Shown here in pieces: positions 1 to 9,111 of a stretch of 64,000 nucleotides of DNA (its first letter is position 1; every line of letters starts with the position of its first letter). A program made the translations under genes and the position numbers. The notes below the pieces were generated by a model. The model did not search any database. It was not told the origin of the DNA and saw only the letters and a list, made by a program, of their open reading frames with translations. Source of the stretch: Cyanidium caldarium (lineage: Eukaryota > Rhodophyta > Bangiophyceae > Cyanidiales > Cyanidiaceae); assembly GCA_026184775.1 (NCBI GenBank), contig JANCYW010000008.1:310001-374000 (forward strand). Direction: 5' to 3'.

Positions 1-127
1 TTGGCCTCCGCGAGACCGTCGGTGCGCACTCGTTATCTCGTTTCCCGCTCGTCCTGACGCTCAACACACCGCCGTGTTCCTTGCACGAACGCTTACAAAC
101 TGCCTCGTGGCTCCGCTCGTTAACCCA

Positions 128-195
128 AATTGTGTCACACGCGTGACGTCTTTTCAAGAGAACAATTGTCACGCACGAGGAAATTGTGTCACGCG
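128..195. repeat. Three copies of an AAATTGTGTCAC-like motif upstream of MIC60
   Basis: AAATTGTGTCACACG lies at 128-142, a shorter related copy ACAATTGTCACGC at 162-174, and AAATTGTGTCACGCG at 181-195. The first copy runs into an inverted repeat, GTCAC-ACGC-GTGAC, followed by a CRE-like TGACGTC at 144-150. The last copy ends about 90 bases before the MIC60 start codon. The arrangement suggests a transcription-factor site cluster, but that role is inference. Confidence 0.4.
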
Positions 196-284
196 GCTGG
201 AACGACATGACCGCGTCGCGCAGGTAGCGCCACGCTGCGCCTCGGGCAACGTTGTCGACGACGGTCGACACGACGGCACCCGGT

Positions 285-2360
285 ATGATCCACCTGGTGT
301 CGTACGCACGAATCGCCTTTCGACACGCTTCAGGGCGATTGGGAAGCTGCCGTCAATCACGTTGGAGCGTTCGATACGCATCGTCGACATCTAGCGGAAG
401 CGCGGCCAGCGATGGTCGACCAGCGGCCGACGCCTCCGCCACACTCGGCAGCGCCGATGGAGGCACTGCACCACCGACGCCACCACCACCGCGACGACGT
501 CGCGGATTTTCCCAGGGGATGCTGCGCTTTTTACTGGTGGCGGTACCGGTGACGGGCATTGTGGGCGTTTGGGCGCGTTGGCGCTACGATCCACGCTCAC
601 GAGAACGGTTAGAGCAGACGATACCGGGATCGGGTGGGGCGTTGCGCCGCGCGATGGGTGGTGGCGATACAGACGAGCGCCAGCCGTCCTATGAACAAGG
701 TTTGCGACACGCGGCGGTGGCCGACGTTTCGCGGCCTGGCGACGGGTATGCGGCGTTGGCCGGTGCGCCCGGTCGAGTAGGCGCTGCAAGTCGTGGTAAG
801 CGCTATGGCTCGGCCGACGAACCCAAATCACTAGGAGCCGTTGGCGCGGGAACGAATCGATCCAACGGCAGGGATAGTGACCGTGAGAAGGTGGGATCGG
901 TGGCGGATAGCGCGGAAGACGCTGTATCAGGTGAGCGGGAGGCGGCCGCGGTGACGGCAGCCACGGCCCATGGCACTGTCGCCGCACATCTCCCGCAACA
1001 CCGCGAGGATGACAGATCGGGCGAGACGGAACATTTCGCAGCTGGCGGAGAAGCGTTCGCGAATGTTGAGGAGGCGCCCGCGGACGCAACGGCGTTGGCG
1101 AGCAGCATGGAGACACCCAGCGCCGCCGGTGCCAACGGCAACGCCCTCGCCGAACCCTCTTCCGTGGCGCCAACACCAGACACCTCCTCGGCCAGTGTGA
1201 CACGATCGGAAAGTATCTCGGTGACTTCGGCGAGCGAGATGCTTGAGCAAGTCTCCCCCGATGCGCTCGTGTCGCGCCTCTCGCAGGAGCTGGGCGTGTT
1301 CGTGCTAGCGGAGGCGGTCCGCCTGCACGCCATTCTGGACAAGGGTCAATCGCCGCGAGCGCCAACATCGCCCTCCTCCTCCTCCTCCGATTTTGGCAGG
1401 AGCGAATTGCAAGCACGTCGCGCCCTGGCACTGGAACTGCTGCAGCGCGAGCGCGATTTTCGGGCCGACCTCGAGCGCTACCTCTCTGCCTTGAAACGAA
1501 AACTGCGGCGGGAAATCGAACCGGAGGTGCACGAGGCCGCCCGCGCCGAGGCCGAACAGCTGTTGCAGCAGCGGGAGACGGAGTTGCGGCAGCGACTGGA
1601 GGCGGAGCGCGAGACCCAACTGGCGCTACTCCGCGAGCAGGAGCTGTTGCGACTGCAGCAGGTGGAGGCGCTCGCGCAGCAGGTAGGAGAGCATTACGGG
1701 CGCGACCGTGAGTACAAGCGCTTCTCCCAGTGGGCGCACCGCGTGTGGCTGCTGTGGCGTGGTATGGCGGACAAGGTGAATGCCGGCGAGCCGTTCGCCA
1801 CCGACCTGGATGCGTGGATGCACTCATGGAGGGAGTGCACCGACGCGGCGGCCCAGGCGGAGAGCGACACTGCGCGTGCCCTGCAAGCATCGGCAGCGTT
1901 GGTACAGGCAGTGTGTACGCCCGTGCCCCACGAGGTGGCGCTGCAGGGTGTGGCCACGACGGGAGAATTGGAGGCGCGCTTCCTGACGCGGGTATTCCCG
2001 CAGGGACGCGTCGCGGCGCTGATGCGCGGCCGCGACAACGTATTGGGGTATTTGTTGGCACGACTGGCGGCGATGCTGAAGACGGACGAGTGGCGTGCCC
2101 GCGGCCTACTCTTCGCCGATGCCCAAGACGCGCCGCCAACGCCAGCCACTGCCGAGGAGGTCTATCTACAGGCGCGAGCGTGCGTCCTCCGCGGCGACTT
2201 GCACGGCGCGGTGCGCCTGCTGGAGCAGCTGGATCCGCAGACGCTGCCCGCAGCGATATGTCGCGACTGGGTGCTGGCCGCCCGCGAGCATCTCCTGCTG
2301 CGACAGGCGGTGCAGGCTTGTGATGCCGAGTCGCGCACCCTGGCCGCGGCGCTGTGTTGA
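285..2360 (+). CDS. MIC60: MIC60/mitofilin, MICOS subunit of the mitochondrial inner membrane
   Basis: MIC60 anchors the MICOS complex, which forms crista junctions and contacts the outer membrane. The frame is open further upstream, but the first ATG is at 285 and gives 691 residues. It starts with a mitochondrial presequence-like leader (MIHLVSYARIAFRHASGRL) and a Ser/Ala linker. One membrane segment follows at about residues 79-96, preceded by four arginines. A long low-complexity region comes next, then a strong Glu/Arg/Gln coiled coil at about 380-480. The C-terminal mitofilin domain (about 490-690) includes RFSQWAHRVW-like and RGDLHGAVRLLEQL stretches. This order (leader, membrane anchor, coiled coil, mitofilin domain) is diagnostic. 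The middle linker (about 100-350) is unusually long and acidic. The gene is tail to tail with RNASEH2C, 70 bases apart. Confidence 0.88.
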   Translation: MIHLVSYARIAFRHASGRLGSCRQSRWSVRYASSTSSGSAASDGRPAADASATLGSADGGTAPPTPPPPRRRRGFSQGMLRFLLVAVPVTGIVGVWARWRYDPRSRERLEQTIPGSGGALRRAMGGGDTDERQPSYEQGLRHAAVADVSRPGDGYAALAGAPGRVGAASRGKRYGSADEPKSLGAVGAGTNRSNGRDSDREKVGSVADSAEDAVSGEREAAAVTAATAHGTVAAHLPQHREDDRSGETEHFAAGGEAFANVEEAPADATALASSMETPSAAGANGNALAEPSSVAPTPDTSSASVTRSESISVTSASEMLEQVSPDALVSRLSQELGVFVLAEAVRLHAILDKGQSPRAPTSPSSSSSDFGRSELQARRALALELLQRERDFRADLERYLSALKRKLRREIEPEVHEAARAEAEQLLQQRETELRQRLEAERETQLALLREQELLRLQQVEALAQQVGEHYGRDREYKRFSQWAHRVWLLWRGMADKVNAGEPFATDLDAWMHSWRECTDAAAQAESDTARALQASAALVQAVCTPVPHEVALQGVATTGELEARFLTRVFPQGRVAALMRGRDNVLGYLLARLAAMLKTDEWRARGLLFADAQDAPPTPATAEEVYLQARACVLRGDLHGAVRLLEQLDPQTLPAAICRDWVLAAREHLLLRQAVQACDAESRTLAAALC

Positions 2361-2430
2361 GCAGCGCCGTCCAAGTTGGTGTAAAAAGTGGCGATGGGAT
2401 GCACAGGACCCAGGGAACCGGGCGCGAACA

Positions 2431-3003
2431 CTAGGGCGCCACTTGGTCGTCAGCCAACTCGTCACACACCGCCTGCACGTCGTCGAGAGGCACTGGCGTG
2501 GCCAACTGGTCCAGTACCTGCACGTGACGCAGTGCCATCGGTAGGGCATCTCGCTCCGTCGGCAATTGACCGTGCTCATAAGTGTACCAGGCGCCGGGGC
2601 GTGCGAACGCCTGCCAGCTGTACCGTGAGCTGTCAGCCGCGCCGACGACAGCGTCGAGCGGTATGGGTCCCCGGTGCTCTCGCCGGCGCCACACTCCCAC
2701 GATACGTTGGGCGGTCACCTCTCCCGGCTCTCTCCGGGACGGCTCGTCGTCGCCGTCTCCGAAAAGCAGTCGTCGACCGTGCAGCGCACGTCCGCGAAAG
2801 ATCATCTGGGCCTGCTCGCCCAGCAACTGCCCACCACTGGGCAAGTTGTCCGTGTGTTGCCCGCCGTCCTCCCTAAACACCGGACCTGCCCGCCATTCCG
2901 TATACGCAGCCGCACCGCGCACCTCACCGGAATAGTCGACAGTGCATGGCAGACGGTGCAATGAACTCGCCAGTGATTGCGGCTCACTCTCCGCCTCTTC
3001 CAT
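2431..3003 (-). CDS. RNASEH2C: Ribonuclease H2 subunit C
   Basis: This is the small non-catalytic subunit of nuclear RNase H2, which removes ribonucleotides and RNA-DNA hybrids from the genome together with subunits A and B. The family signature LHRLPC near the start is followed by a FRGRALHGRR stretch matching the human FRGRCLRG motif. Further on, LDAVVGAADSSRYSWQAF corresponds to the FIGATANFSRFTLW region, and a C-terminal ALPMALRHVQ segment is family-like. I start at the ATG at 3003 (190 residues) because it gives a normal family length and leaves room for a promoter after OGG1. An upstream in-frame ATG at 3162 would add 53 unconserved residues and leave only 32 bases to OGG1. Subunit C diverges fast, so the call rests on these motifs. 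Confidence 0.75.
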   Translation of the reverse strand: MEEAESEPQSLASSLHRLPCTVDYSGEVRGAAAYTEWRAGPVFREDGGQHTDNLPSGGQLLGEQAQMIFRGRALHGRRLLFGDGDDEPSRREPGEVTAQRIVGVWRRREHRGPIPLDAVVGAADSSRYSWQAFARPGAWYTYEHGQLPTERDALPMALRHVQVLDQLATPVPLDDVQAVCDELADDQVAP

Positions 3004-3194
3004 TCCGAGCTCTCCACAACGGCACCTCCGAGCAAGCCGTGTTGCAAGAGTCGCAACCGTCAGCGCCACGGCACGCCACGCTGGCGCCAGCTCGCGGGAC
3101 CGGTTGCGACAACCAGGCGCAAGCATACATCGGTCCGACAGCAGCAACAACCGCTTTAACATCTCGCATGCATATATATGTCGCCATGCTCCAC

Positions 3195-4604
3195 TCAGAC
3201 ACTCGACTCCAGCACCGCCCTCTCTTTCTTCCCCGGTGAGGTGCGACGCCGGGCTGCCTCTGGCACCCGCCTCGCCACTCGCATACCCTCCGGCAGCCGC
3301 TGCTGATAGTCGGCCAGCTCGGCTGCGAACAGCACATTGTGTGCCCAGCCCGCATACGGCCCGAAGCGCTCCCGAAATGCATCACCGATGGCGTCGTAGC
3401 GTTTCTCGGTGAGCGTCTTGCCGTGCCAGGCGTGGGCGAACGAGCGCACTGCAATTTGCCACACATGCGTGTCCACCGGGATGTCGTCGGCGCAGTCCAG
3501 CGACAGCAGCGCCACGCAGGAGGCCACCTTGCGGCCGACGCCCGGCAGCGCGGTCAGCTGCCGATGCACTTCCCGGCGGTCCGACTCGTCCCGCAGCGCC
3601 AACAGATAGGCAGTGCCACCGCGCGCCTGCAACGCCCGTGCCGCCTGCACCACAAACTCGGCGCGATACCCGAAGCCGTGCTGCCGCAAGTCGTCCACCG
3701 TGGCCTGTTGCGCCAACGTCTCCACCGACGGGAACGTGTAGTACGAAGTGCGCACATCATGGTTGTCCTCCGCGGTGCGGGCGGGTATCACCGGCTGACC
3801 GTAGCGTCGTGCCAGGTACGTCACCATGCCGGAGATGCGCTTGATGTTGTTGTTGCTGGAGCAGATAAACGAGAACAGGCACTCCACCGGGTCGTGCCGC
3901 AAAACGCGGGCGCCCGCCAGGTAGGGCGCCACCTGACCGAAGTGGGTGTCGGCGGCGCTCCACTGGCGATAGAGTGCTGTCAGTCGGGGCGCGTCGGGAT
4001 GCCAGCGCAGAAAGTCGTGCAGCTGTGCACGCACGATGGCAGACGGGGTATCCATCGGTGCATAGCGGCACCGCAAGCAGTCCGCATCGACTCGCTCTAA
4101 TTGCAACGCCTGCCGCCCCAGCACGCCGTACCATCGGACGCCCTGGGCACACGATCGCCAGCGGAACGCCTGTCCGGCAGGCAGCGTCAGCGACAAGTCC
4201 AGTTCCTCCAGCGGCACGTCCACCGTGAACCAAGCGGAGAAGTGGCAGGCGAGCGGATCGTCGTCGAGGAGGCCGCGCTTCTCGCGGGGCGTGCTCGAGC
4301 TGGGTTTCCGGTCGGGAGTGCTCAAGGCAGCAACCGCCGCCGCCGACGCGGCTGCCCGGCGCTTGCGCGGCACGACCCGCTTCCCGCCCACCGTCGCCTG
4401 CACTCGAGCGACACCGCCTTGGCGCCCGCTTGCCGCGATGCGTTGCATGGACAGGGCAGAGGAGAGGAACTGCAAGAAATAGGTCATGCCATGCCGGAAG
4501 CGAAGGTCTCCGTGAGAGGTTGCGGACGGAACCGCCTCACCTGTCGACCCGGGCAACACGGAACGGTGCGAGGAACGAGCGGAGGAGAGAAACACGCCGA
4601 GCAT
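3195..4604 (-). CDS. OGG1: 8-oxoguanine DNA glycosylase/AP lyase OGG1
   Basis: OGG1 excises 8-oxoguanine opposite cytosine and nicks the abasic site in base-excision repair. The 469-residue frame has a non-conserved, Arg/Ala-rich leader of about 115 residues. The OGG N-terminal beta domain (about 125-235) and the HhH-GPD domain follow. The motif CSSNNNIKRI at about 248-257 is the classic OGG1 asparagine loop. The hairpin LPGVGRKVASC contains the catalytic lysine (K359 here), and PVDTHVW holds the catalytic aspartate (D378). Alternative starts at 4487 and 4448 would begin with a mitochondrial-like leader and give a more usual length; the longest ATG frame is reported. The gene lies between riboflavin synthase and RNASEH2C on the same strand, with short spacers. 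Confidence 0.93.
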   Translation of the reverse strand: MLGVFLSSARSSHRSVLPGSTGEAVPSATSHGDLRFRHGMTYFLQFLSSALSMQRIAASGRQGGVARVQATVGGKRVVPRKRRAAASAAAVAALSTPDRKPSSSTPREKRGLLDDDPLACHFSAWFTVDVPLEELDLSLTLPAGQAFRWRSCAQGVRWYGVLGRQALQLERVDADCLRCRYAPMDTPSAIVRAQLHDFLRWHPDAPRLTALYRQWSAADTHFGQVAPYLAGARVLRHDPVECLFSFICSSNNNIKRISGMVTYLARRYGQPVIPARTAEDNHDVRTSYYTFPSVETLAQQATVDDLRQHGFGYRAEFVVQAARALQARGGTAYLLALRDESDRREVHRQLTALPGVGRKVASCVALLSLDCADDIPVDTHVWQIAVRSFAHAWHGKTLTEKRYDAIGDAFRERFGPYAGWAHNVLFAAELADYQQRLPEGMRVARRVPEAARRRTSPGKKERAVLESSV

Positions 4605-4688
4605 TCACCGGTAGCGCCAGGAGTTGGTCATGGATTTGCCCAGTATGTGCACTTTACTCGTATGCCAGGCCCGCCTCGTCATGCTCCT

Positions 4689-5516
4689 CTACCGCATTTT
4701 CTCGGCATAGGCGGGCAGGGCGGTGAGGAAGCGGCGCAGGTACTTGCCGGCGATATCAAATTCGATGTTCACGCGGTCGCCGGGTCGTTTGCCAGGCAGC
4801 ACAATGTGTTGCTGGGTGTACGGCACCAGCATAAAGGTGAAAGTGCGGTCGGTGTCGTTCACGGCGCACACGGTGAGGCTGGTGCCGTCCACGCTCACAT
4901 ATCCCTTCGGCACCAACAACGTCATGGCATCGTACGCGGTGGCGTTCGGTCCGTCCAGCGCCGCAGCGTCCGGCGGTATCTGTACGGTGAACCATAACGA
5001 GTCGCGCTCTGGGCGCACAGCCACAATGCGGCCGGTGGTGTCCACGTGCCCCTGCACGATGTGCCCGCCGAGGCGCGCGTTGGCCGCCAGTGAACGCTCC
5101 AGATTCACCGCGCCGCCCACGCGCAACTCGCCCAGATTGGTGCAGCGCAGCGTCTCCGGCGCCAGCTGCACCGCGAACACCTCCCGCGGCCGAAAGTGGG
5201 TCACGGTCAGGCAGGTACCGTTCACGGCGATGCTGTCGCCGGCACGCACATCCTCCAGCACCAACTGAGCGGCTATGGTCAGCGTGGCACCGCCTTGTTC
5301 ACTCTGCAGGTTCTCCACCTGGGTCACCGTACCCATCTCCTCCACCAAGCCCGTGAAGAGCATGCGAGCGGCCGAGAAACGGCATGGAGAGTGGGCAGAT
5401 CGCTTGGCACATCGTGGGGCGAGGCGTGGAGGGCTGCTTCGTGTGATGAAGTGGGAGAGGCCACACCGTCGGTAACGAGGGATTCGGAGCGGTGTGCTGG
5501 CCACGAAACCACCCAT
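4689..5516 (-). CDS. ribE: Riboflavin synthase (alpha chain), probably plastid-targeted
   Basis: The enzyme dismutates two molecules of 6,7-dimethyl-8-ribityllumazine to riboflavin, the last step of vitamin B2 synthesis. The core starts with the family hallmark MLFTGLVEEMGTV at residue 52. It shows the two lumazine-binding repeats; the second begins near LGGHIVQGHVDTTGRI. VSVDGTSLTV and NIEFDIAGKY are further family motifs. The core is about 220 residues, the usual length. The ATG at 5516 adds a 51-residue leader rich in Ser, Arg and Pro and poor in acidic residues, fitting a chloroplast transit peptide. The frame stays open upstream only through a GTG. The gene is divergent from the WBP2-like gene across a 258-base promoter. 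Confidence 0.92.
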   Translation of the reverse strand: MGGFVASTPLRIPRYRRCGLSHFITRSSPPRLAPRCAKRSAHSPCRFSAARMLFTGLVEEMGTVTQVENLQSEQGGATLTIAAQLVLEDVRAGDSIAVNGTCLTVTHFRPREVFAVQLAPETLRCTNLGELRVGGAVNLERSLAANARLGGHIVQGHVDTTGRIVAVRPERDSLWFTVQIPPDAAALDGPNATAYDAMTLLVPKGYVSVDGTSLTVCAVNDTDRTFTFMLVPYTQQHIVLPGKRPGDRVNIEFDIAGKYLRRFLTALPAYAEKMR

Positions 5517-5702
5517 TCTCTGAGTGCGCGCGAGGTCGACCGTCGAGCGGCAAGACGCAAATGCCGTCGCCCATCGGAGCGCTGCCCCGGCGGGGGACTG
5601 GACTGCGGCGTCGGTGGACGTCTCTGCGTGGGACACTCGTACACAACCGGATCAGACTGTCGGACATAGCACACCATGGCAGGGCGATAGATTCAACGAG
5701 CT

Positions 5703-5731
5703 TGCACCGACTTGCTGCTGACTTCGGTGCA
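5703..5731. other. Perfect 8-bp inverted repeat in the 5' leader of the WBP2-like gene
   Basis: TGCACCGA (5703-5710) and TCGGTGCA (5724-5731) form a perfect 8-base stem around a 13-base loop. It ends 43 bases before the start codon at 5775. It could be an RNA hairpin in the leader or a palindromic protein site; nothing in the sequence decides between these. Confidence 0.35.
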
Positions 5732-5774
5732 GCATGAGTCTCACTGCACTCCTTCCTGTTCTCATCGGTGGGGA

Positions 5775-6602
5775 ATGGCGCTGAACGTCCCTCTCGACGT
5801 CACCGGCCTCCGACCCGCGGCTTTCTTGCAGGAAGTGTTCATCTGCGAGCGGGCGGGCTTGCGGCTGACACTCCACCCGTATCCGACCTCTTCATCCTCC
5901 TCTGCCTCCTGGCGCAAGTGGCTGACGGGCGAGTCGGACACGGCCCCGCGCAGCCGACCCTTCCTCGTCATACCGCATGCGCTGGCCATCCTGTCCACGG
6001 TGCGTCTGGTGTTGATCGCCACGCAGAGCAACCGCTCGCACTCGGTAGAGGCGCTTCACGGCGCGTTGGCGCCTGGCAGGATCACTGACGCCCGTGGCCG
6101 CTCGGTGCACTCCCTCGAGATACCGTTGCACACCGTCCACCGCGAGGCGTTCGATCAGCCCTTCTTCGGCGCGAGCCGCTTACACGCCTGTGCTGCCGCC
6201 TTCGAGGACGAGACTGCCTTGCCGCGCCAGTTTCAGTTTGCCTGCGCGTTCGAGCACGGCGGGTTCGGCACCTTTGTACCGCTGACCATTGCCGCGGTAA
6301 CGCGGGTGCGGCGGGCGCTGCGCGACCCGGATGCCTTGCGACGGCTGACCGGAACCGCTGGGAACAGCAGTGCAGCGGCGGCGGCGGCGGCGTCGCAACT
6401 GGCGCGACAGTCCGCCACGGAATGGGTGCGCCAAGCGGCCGCCGTGATGGACCCGGCCGATCCGACCCGCCTCATCCTGGTGGAGCCGGATGCGGGCCAC
6501 GACACGGCCGCCACAGCGACGACAACGACGATGAACCGCCGCGTGCATGTGCGGGAATATCTGGAGAGCGGCGGCGGTAGCGCTTCATCAGACACCAGGT
6601 GA
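5775..6602 (+). CDS. WBP2-like GRAM-domain protein
   Basis: The 275-residue protein resembles WW-domain-binding protein 2 and its plant and algal relatives, which carry one GRAM domain (PH-like, lipid or protein binding). Seen in the sequence: MALNVPLDVTG start, FICERAGLRLTLHP, the strand VRLVLIATQS, and the characteristic HREAFDQPFFGASRLHACAAA segment. That segment matches the QPVFGANYIKGTV region of WBP2. It is followed by a FACAFEHGGFGTFVPL strand. The tail is Ala/Thr-rich and does not show the PPxY repeats of animal WBP2. The ATG at 5775 fits the family start; the frame upstream has only non-ATG starts. An insert of about 30 residues (Ser-rich, 55-85) sits inside the GRAM fold. Confidence 0.68.
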   Translation: MALNVPLDVTGLRPAAFLQEVFICERAGLRLTLHPYPTSSSSSASWRKWLTGESDTAPRSRPFLVIPHALAILSTVRLVLIATQSNRSHSVEALHGALAPGRITDARGRSVHSLEIPLHTVHREAFDQPFFGASRLHACAAAFEDETALPRQFQFACAFEHGGFGTFVPLTIAAVTRVRRALRDPDALRRLTGTAGNSSAAAAAAASQLARQSATEWVRQAAAVMDPADPTRLILVEPDAGHDTAATATTTTMNRRVHVREYLESGGGSASSDTR

Positions 6603-7132
6603 GAGCCGACGACTCTCAACCCCGCGGCAACACAGGAACGAGTTTATTGTACAGCAAAGATGGCGGGCAGGAGTACGCATTCGCGGTTGCAGCCCAGCGG
6701 CTGCCAGCCGTCTATCTCTCTTTCGATCCCGACGCGCAAATAAATGGCAGGAGAGATCCGCAGACGGCTCGCGTACACCCTCTTCCGCGTCGAGGCGCGA
6801 GCACGCGGATGTGCTCGTGCGCACGACCAATGTCCTTGACTGCTGTCATGTAGACGATCGACAACCGATCAGGTGGAATACACGTGCCCGCTACACTGGT
6901 ACACGCCAGGCAATGACCCCACCGACCCCCTGTGCTCACTGTCACAAAACCCCATTCACAAAGTGCGCTCGATGCCGCAGCACCCGCAGTCCCCACGGAT
7001 GCTCCCCACGGCAGAGCGCGTGCGTTTCCCTGAAAGACGAAAACCACCACCACCACCACCCCCGGAGCAGACGCTGACGGGCGGATGGGCGCACTGTCCC
7101 CCTTCACGCCCACTCCCGTCACCGCTGCGGTC
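6603..7132. other. Convergent intergenic region with a possible MYND-like mini-ORF
   Basis: This 530-base gap lies tail to tail between the WBP2-like and MYB genes, longer than most convergent gaps here. It contains a 54-codon plus-strand frame at 6913-7077 encoding CAHC, seven residues, then CARC. That is the exact C-x2-C-x7-C-x2-C spacing of the first half of a MYND zinc finger. The second half of the finger is not recognisable, and the frame ends in a (CAC)n run coding five histidines (about 7043-7057). It may be a relic or chance. Confidence 0.25.
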
Positions 7133-8479
7133 TCATAGAATCTGCTCTTGGGCCACCAGCGACAACAGGTGCACGCCACACGACTTGGGCACCGACCGGA
7201 ACGACGTGCGCTTGGTATCAAACTTGAAGTCAGTCGCGGCCGCTGCCTCCGTTCGCTCCCCGGCCAGCGCACATTCGGTGGTGACGGTGCCGTGGGCGTT
7301 CACCTGACAGGTGCAGCCGGTCGGTGAACCAGCCGCGCCCGCTTCGTCCCCGGTCGCCATGGGTGCCTCCGCCGCGCTCGATGCCGAGTGCTCCCCTTCA
7401 GCGCCGGCGGTGTCGCCGTTCGGACCATCCCCGTGGGTGCTGCTGTTGGGGTTGCTGGTGCCTTGCTGCAGGCGCCTCGCTTCCCGTGCCAGACGCATGA
7501 AGAACTTTTGGATGTGCGTCCGCACCTGCGTCGGGTTGCGCGTGCCCACGTGCGCGCTGATGGCCTTCAGGTCCCGATGACCGTACAACTTGAGCGCCTG
7601 TAGAAATAACTGGTGTTCGCTGTCCGACCAGTAGCGCGTGGTGCCCGGTGGCGCCAGCTCCCGCAGACGTCGATTCCGCTCGCGGCGCGCCCGATTGGCA
7701 CCCACCGCCGCCGTCGACGTCGCCGTGGACGTGCGTCGCGTCAAAAGCGACGCCGCTGACGGCGCCGACGGCGCATTGTACAGGGTCGGCATCCGTTCGG
7801 ACACGGGCGACACGCCGCTGGCCATCGACGAAGTCAATGACGACGCCGATGCCGACGGCGTCAGACGGGCCACCGGCTCCGGCGATATCGCCCACGACTC
7901 GCTCATCGTCGGCAACAGCGAGTCTGGCGGCTGTACAGTCGCTGAAGGCGCCGCTGCTGCCGCCGCTCTGGCACCAGCGCCCGGTGTTTCCCCCGACGGA
8001 GGCGAACCCTCGGGACCGCGCTCCACCAAGCCCCCCGCCCACGGACGCCCGCCCCAGGCGCCACCCCCAGCCGACACGGCCGCCGCCATACCCTCCACGG
8101 ACGAGGTGCCGGCCCGCGCGCCCCCGAACAACTGCTGCAGTCGCGTCAGCCGCTGCCGCTCCATCGCCAACTCCGCCTCCAGCTGATGCGTGCGCGCCAC
8201 CGCCGCCTCCAAGTCCCGCCCCAGCTGCGTCACCACACCCTCCCGCACACGCCCATTCCCCCCCAGGACGTAGTGCGCGCCCCAGTCCGCCCCTACACCC
8301 GCGGCGGACTCGACACGCGTCCCATACGCGTACGCTTCCCCGCTTCCCGCCATACCCGTCCCCGTCACCCCTTGTACACCCGCCGCTGCATGTTCTGCAG
8401 GATCTGTGCCCCGTACGCGCACCCCCCGTCCACCCGGAACACCCCCGCCTTGTTCCCTTGCGTCTGAGGCGTCTCCCAT
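7133..8479 (-). CDS. MYB-related transcription factor, SHAQKYF-like class
   Basis: The 448-residue nuclear protein has a single MYB repeat at about 280-329: RYWSDSEHQLFLQALKLYG, then TRNPTQVRTHIQKFF. The last part is a variant of the SHAQKYF signature of plant and algal one-repeat MYBs that bind DNA as monomers. A basic stretch (RARRERNRRLRE) directly precedes it. A Leu/Glu/Arg coiled coil lies at about 83-118. The rest is Gly/Ala/Ser-rich. Such factors act in circadian, sugar or nutrient control, but the target genes cannot be inferred here. The ATG at 8479 is the first ATG of the frame. A 20-base palindrome containing two E-box-like CACCTG cores lies about 245 bases upstream. Confidence 0.82.
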   Translation of the reverse strand: MGDASDAREQGGGVPGGRGVRVRGTDPAEHAAAGVQGVTGTGMAGSGEAYAYGTRVESAAGVGADWGAHYVLGGNGRVREGVVTQLGRDLEAAVARTHQLEAELAMERQRLTRLQQLFGGARAGTSSVEGMAAAVSAGGGAWGGRPWAGGLVERGPEGSPPSGETPGAGARAAAAAAPSATVQPPDSLLPTMSESWAISPEPVARLTPSASASSLTSSMASGVSPVSERMPTLYNAPSAPSAASLLTRRTSTATSTAAVGANRARRERNRRLRELAPPGTTRYWSDSEHQLFLQALKLYGHRDLKAISAHVGTRNPTQVRTHIQKFFMRLAREARRLQQGTSNPNSSTHGDGPNGDTAGAEGEHSASSAAEAPMATGDEAGAAGSPTGCTCQVNAHGTVTTECALAGERTEAAAATDFKFDTKRTSFRSVPKSCGVHLLSLVAQEQIL

Positions 8480-9111
8480 GGGATTCGGCACGGGTGAAAG
8501 AGGTGAACCGCAGGCGTTGTCGGTGGATGCCTTCGACGAGACCCGACGTTCGCGATCACAAATATCTAGCGCGATCGCGGCGCTCGTGTTGTCGTGTTCG
8601 CGTGTTGGACATTCGCGTGGGAGGCGAGCGCGCAGATTTTCGCGCAGAACGCCAGCGCAACGCGTTCAGGCCACTGGGTTTCTCCTCCGCGCTGGGCACA
8701 TCACCGGGTCCATCTTTAGCGCCACCTGGCAGTCACCAGGTGAGTCATTCGTATATTTCGCTTTCGCGTGAAGCGGTGAGGGTGTTATTCGGTGCTATGG
8801 GTGCTGTTGCTGGCAGTGCGCTCGCTTAAGATCGCGCTCGAGAGCACGGGAGCGACTGGTGCATTGGCTGACGCATTTGCATGAGCTAACTCGCGACGGA
8901 GACAGATGTAGGCGCTTCTGCTTCTGGCTGCCTCTGACCTAGCGTGCAGCTGGACGTCCAGGTCACCGTCTCGGCTTGAGTTGGTTGCGGCTGACGGAGG
9001 GCGCAGCTGGGTCGTTGACAGGGAGGCGCTGCTCCGTTGGCCAGGAGTTATCCGGGCTGACGGGGCGGCGGAGCGGGGACGCTTTGCGGAACACGCTTTA
9101 CTTTTTATCAC
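8480..9111. other. Intergenic region upstream of the MYB gene
   Basis: The 632-base spacer lies between two minus-strand genes. Apart from the palindrome at 8723-8742, I see no gene, RNA or repeat in it. Confidence 0.5.
8723..8742. other. 20-base palindrome CACCTGG-CAGTCA-CCAGGTG
   Basis: Seven-base arms (8723-8729 and 8736-8742) are perfect reverse complements around a 6-base loop. Each arm contains CACCTG/CAGGTG, an E-box-type hexamer. The palindrome lies in the presumed promoter or leader of the MYB gene. Confidence 0.35.

Noticed and set aside
391-2139. Long open frame antisense to MIC60 (582 codons)
   Set aside because: It is the mirror of a GC-rich coding frame. Its translation is low-complexity Arg/Pro/Ala with no domain, while the plus strand encodes clear MIC60.
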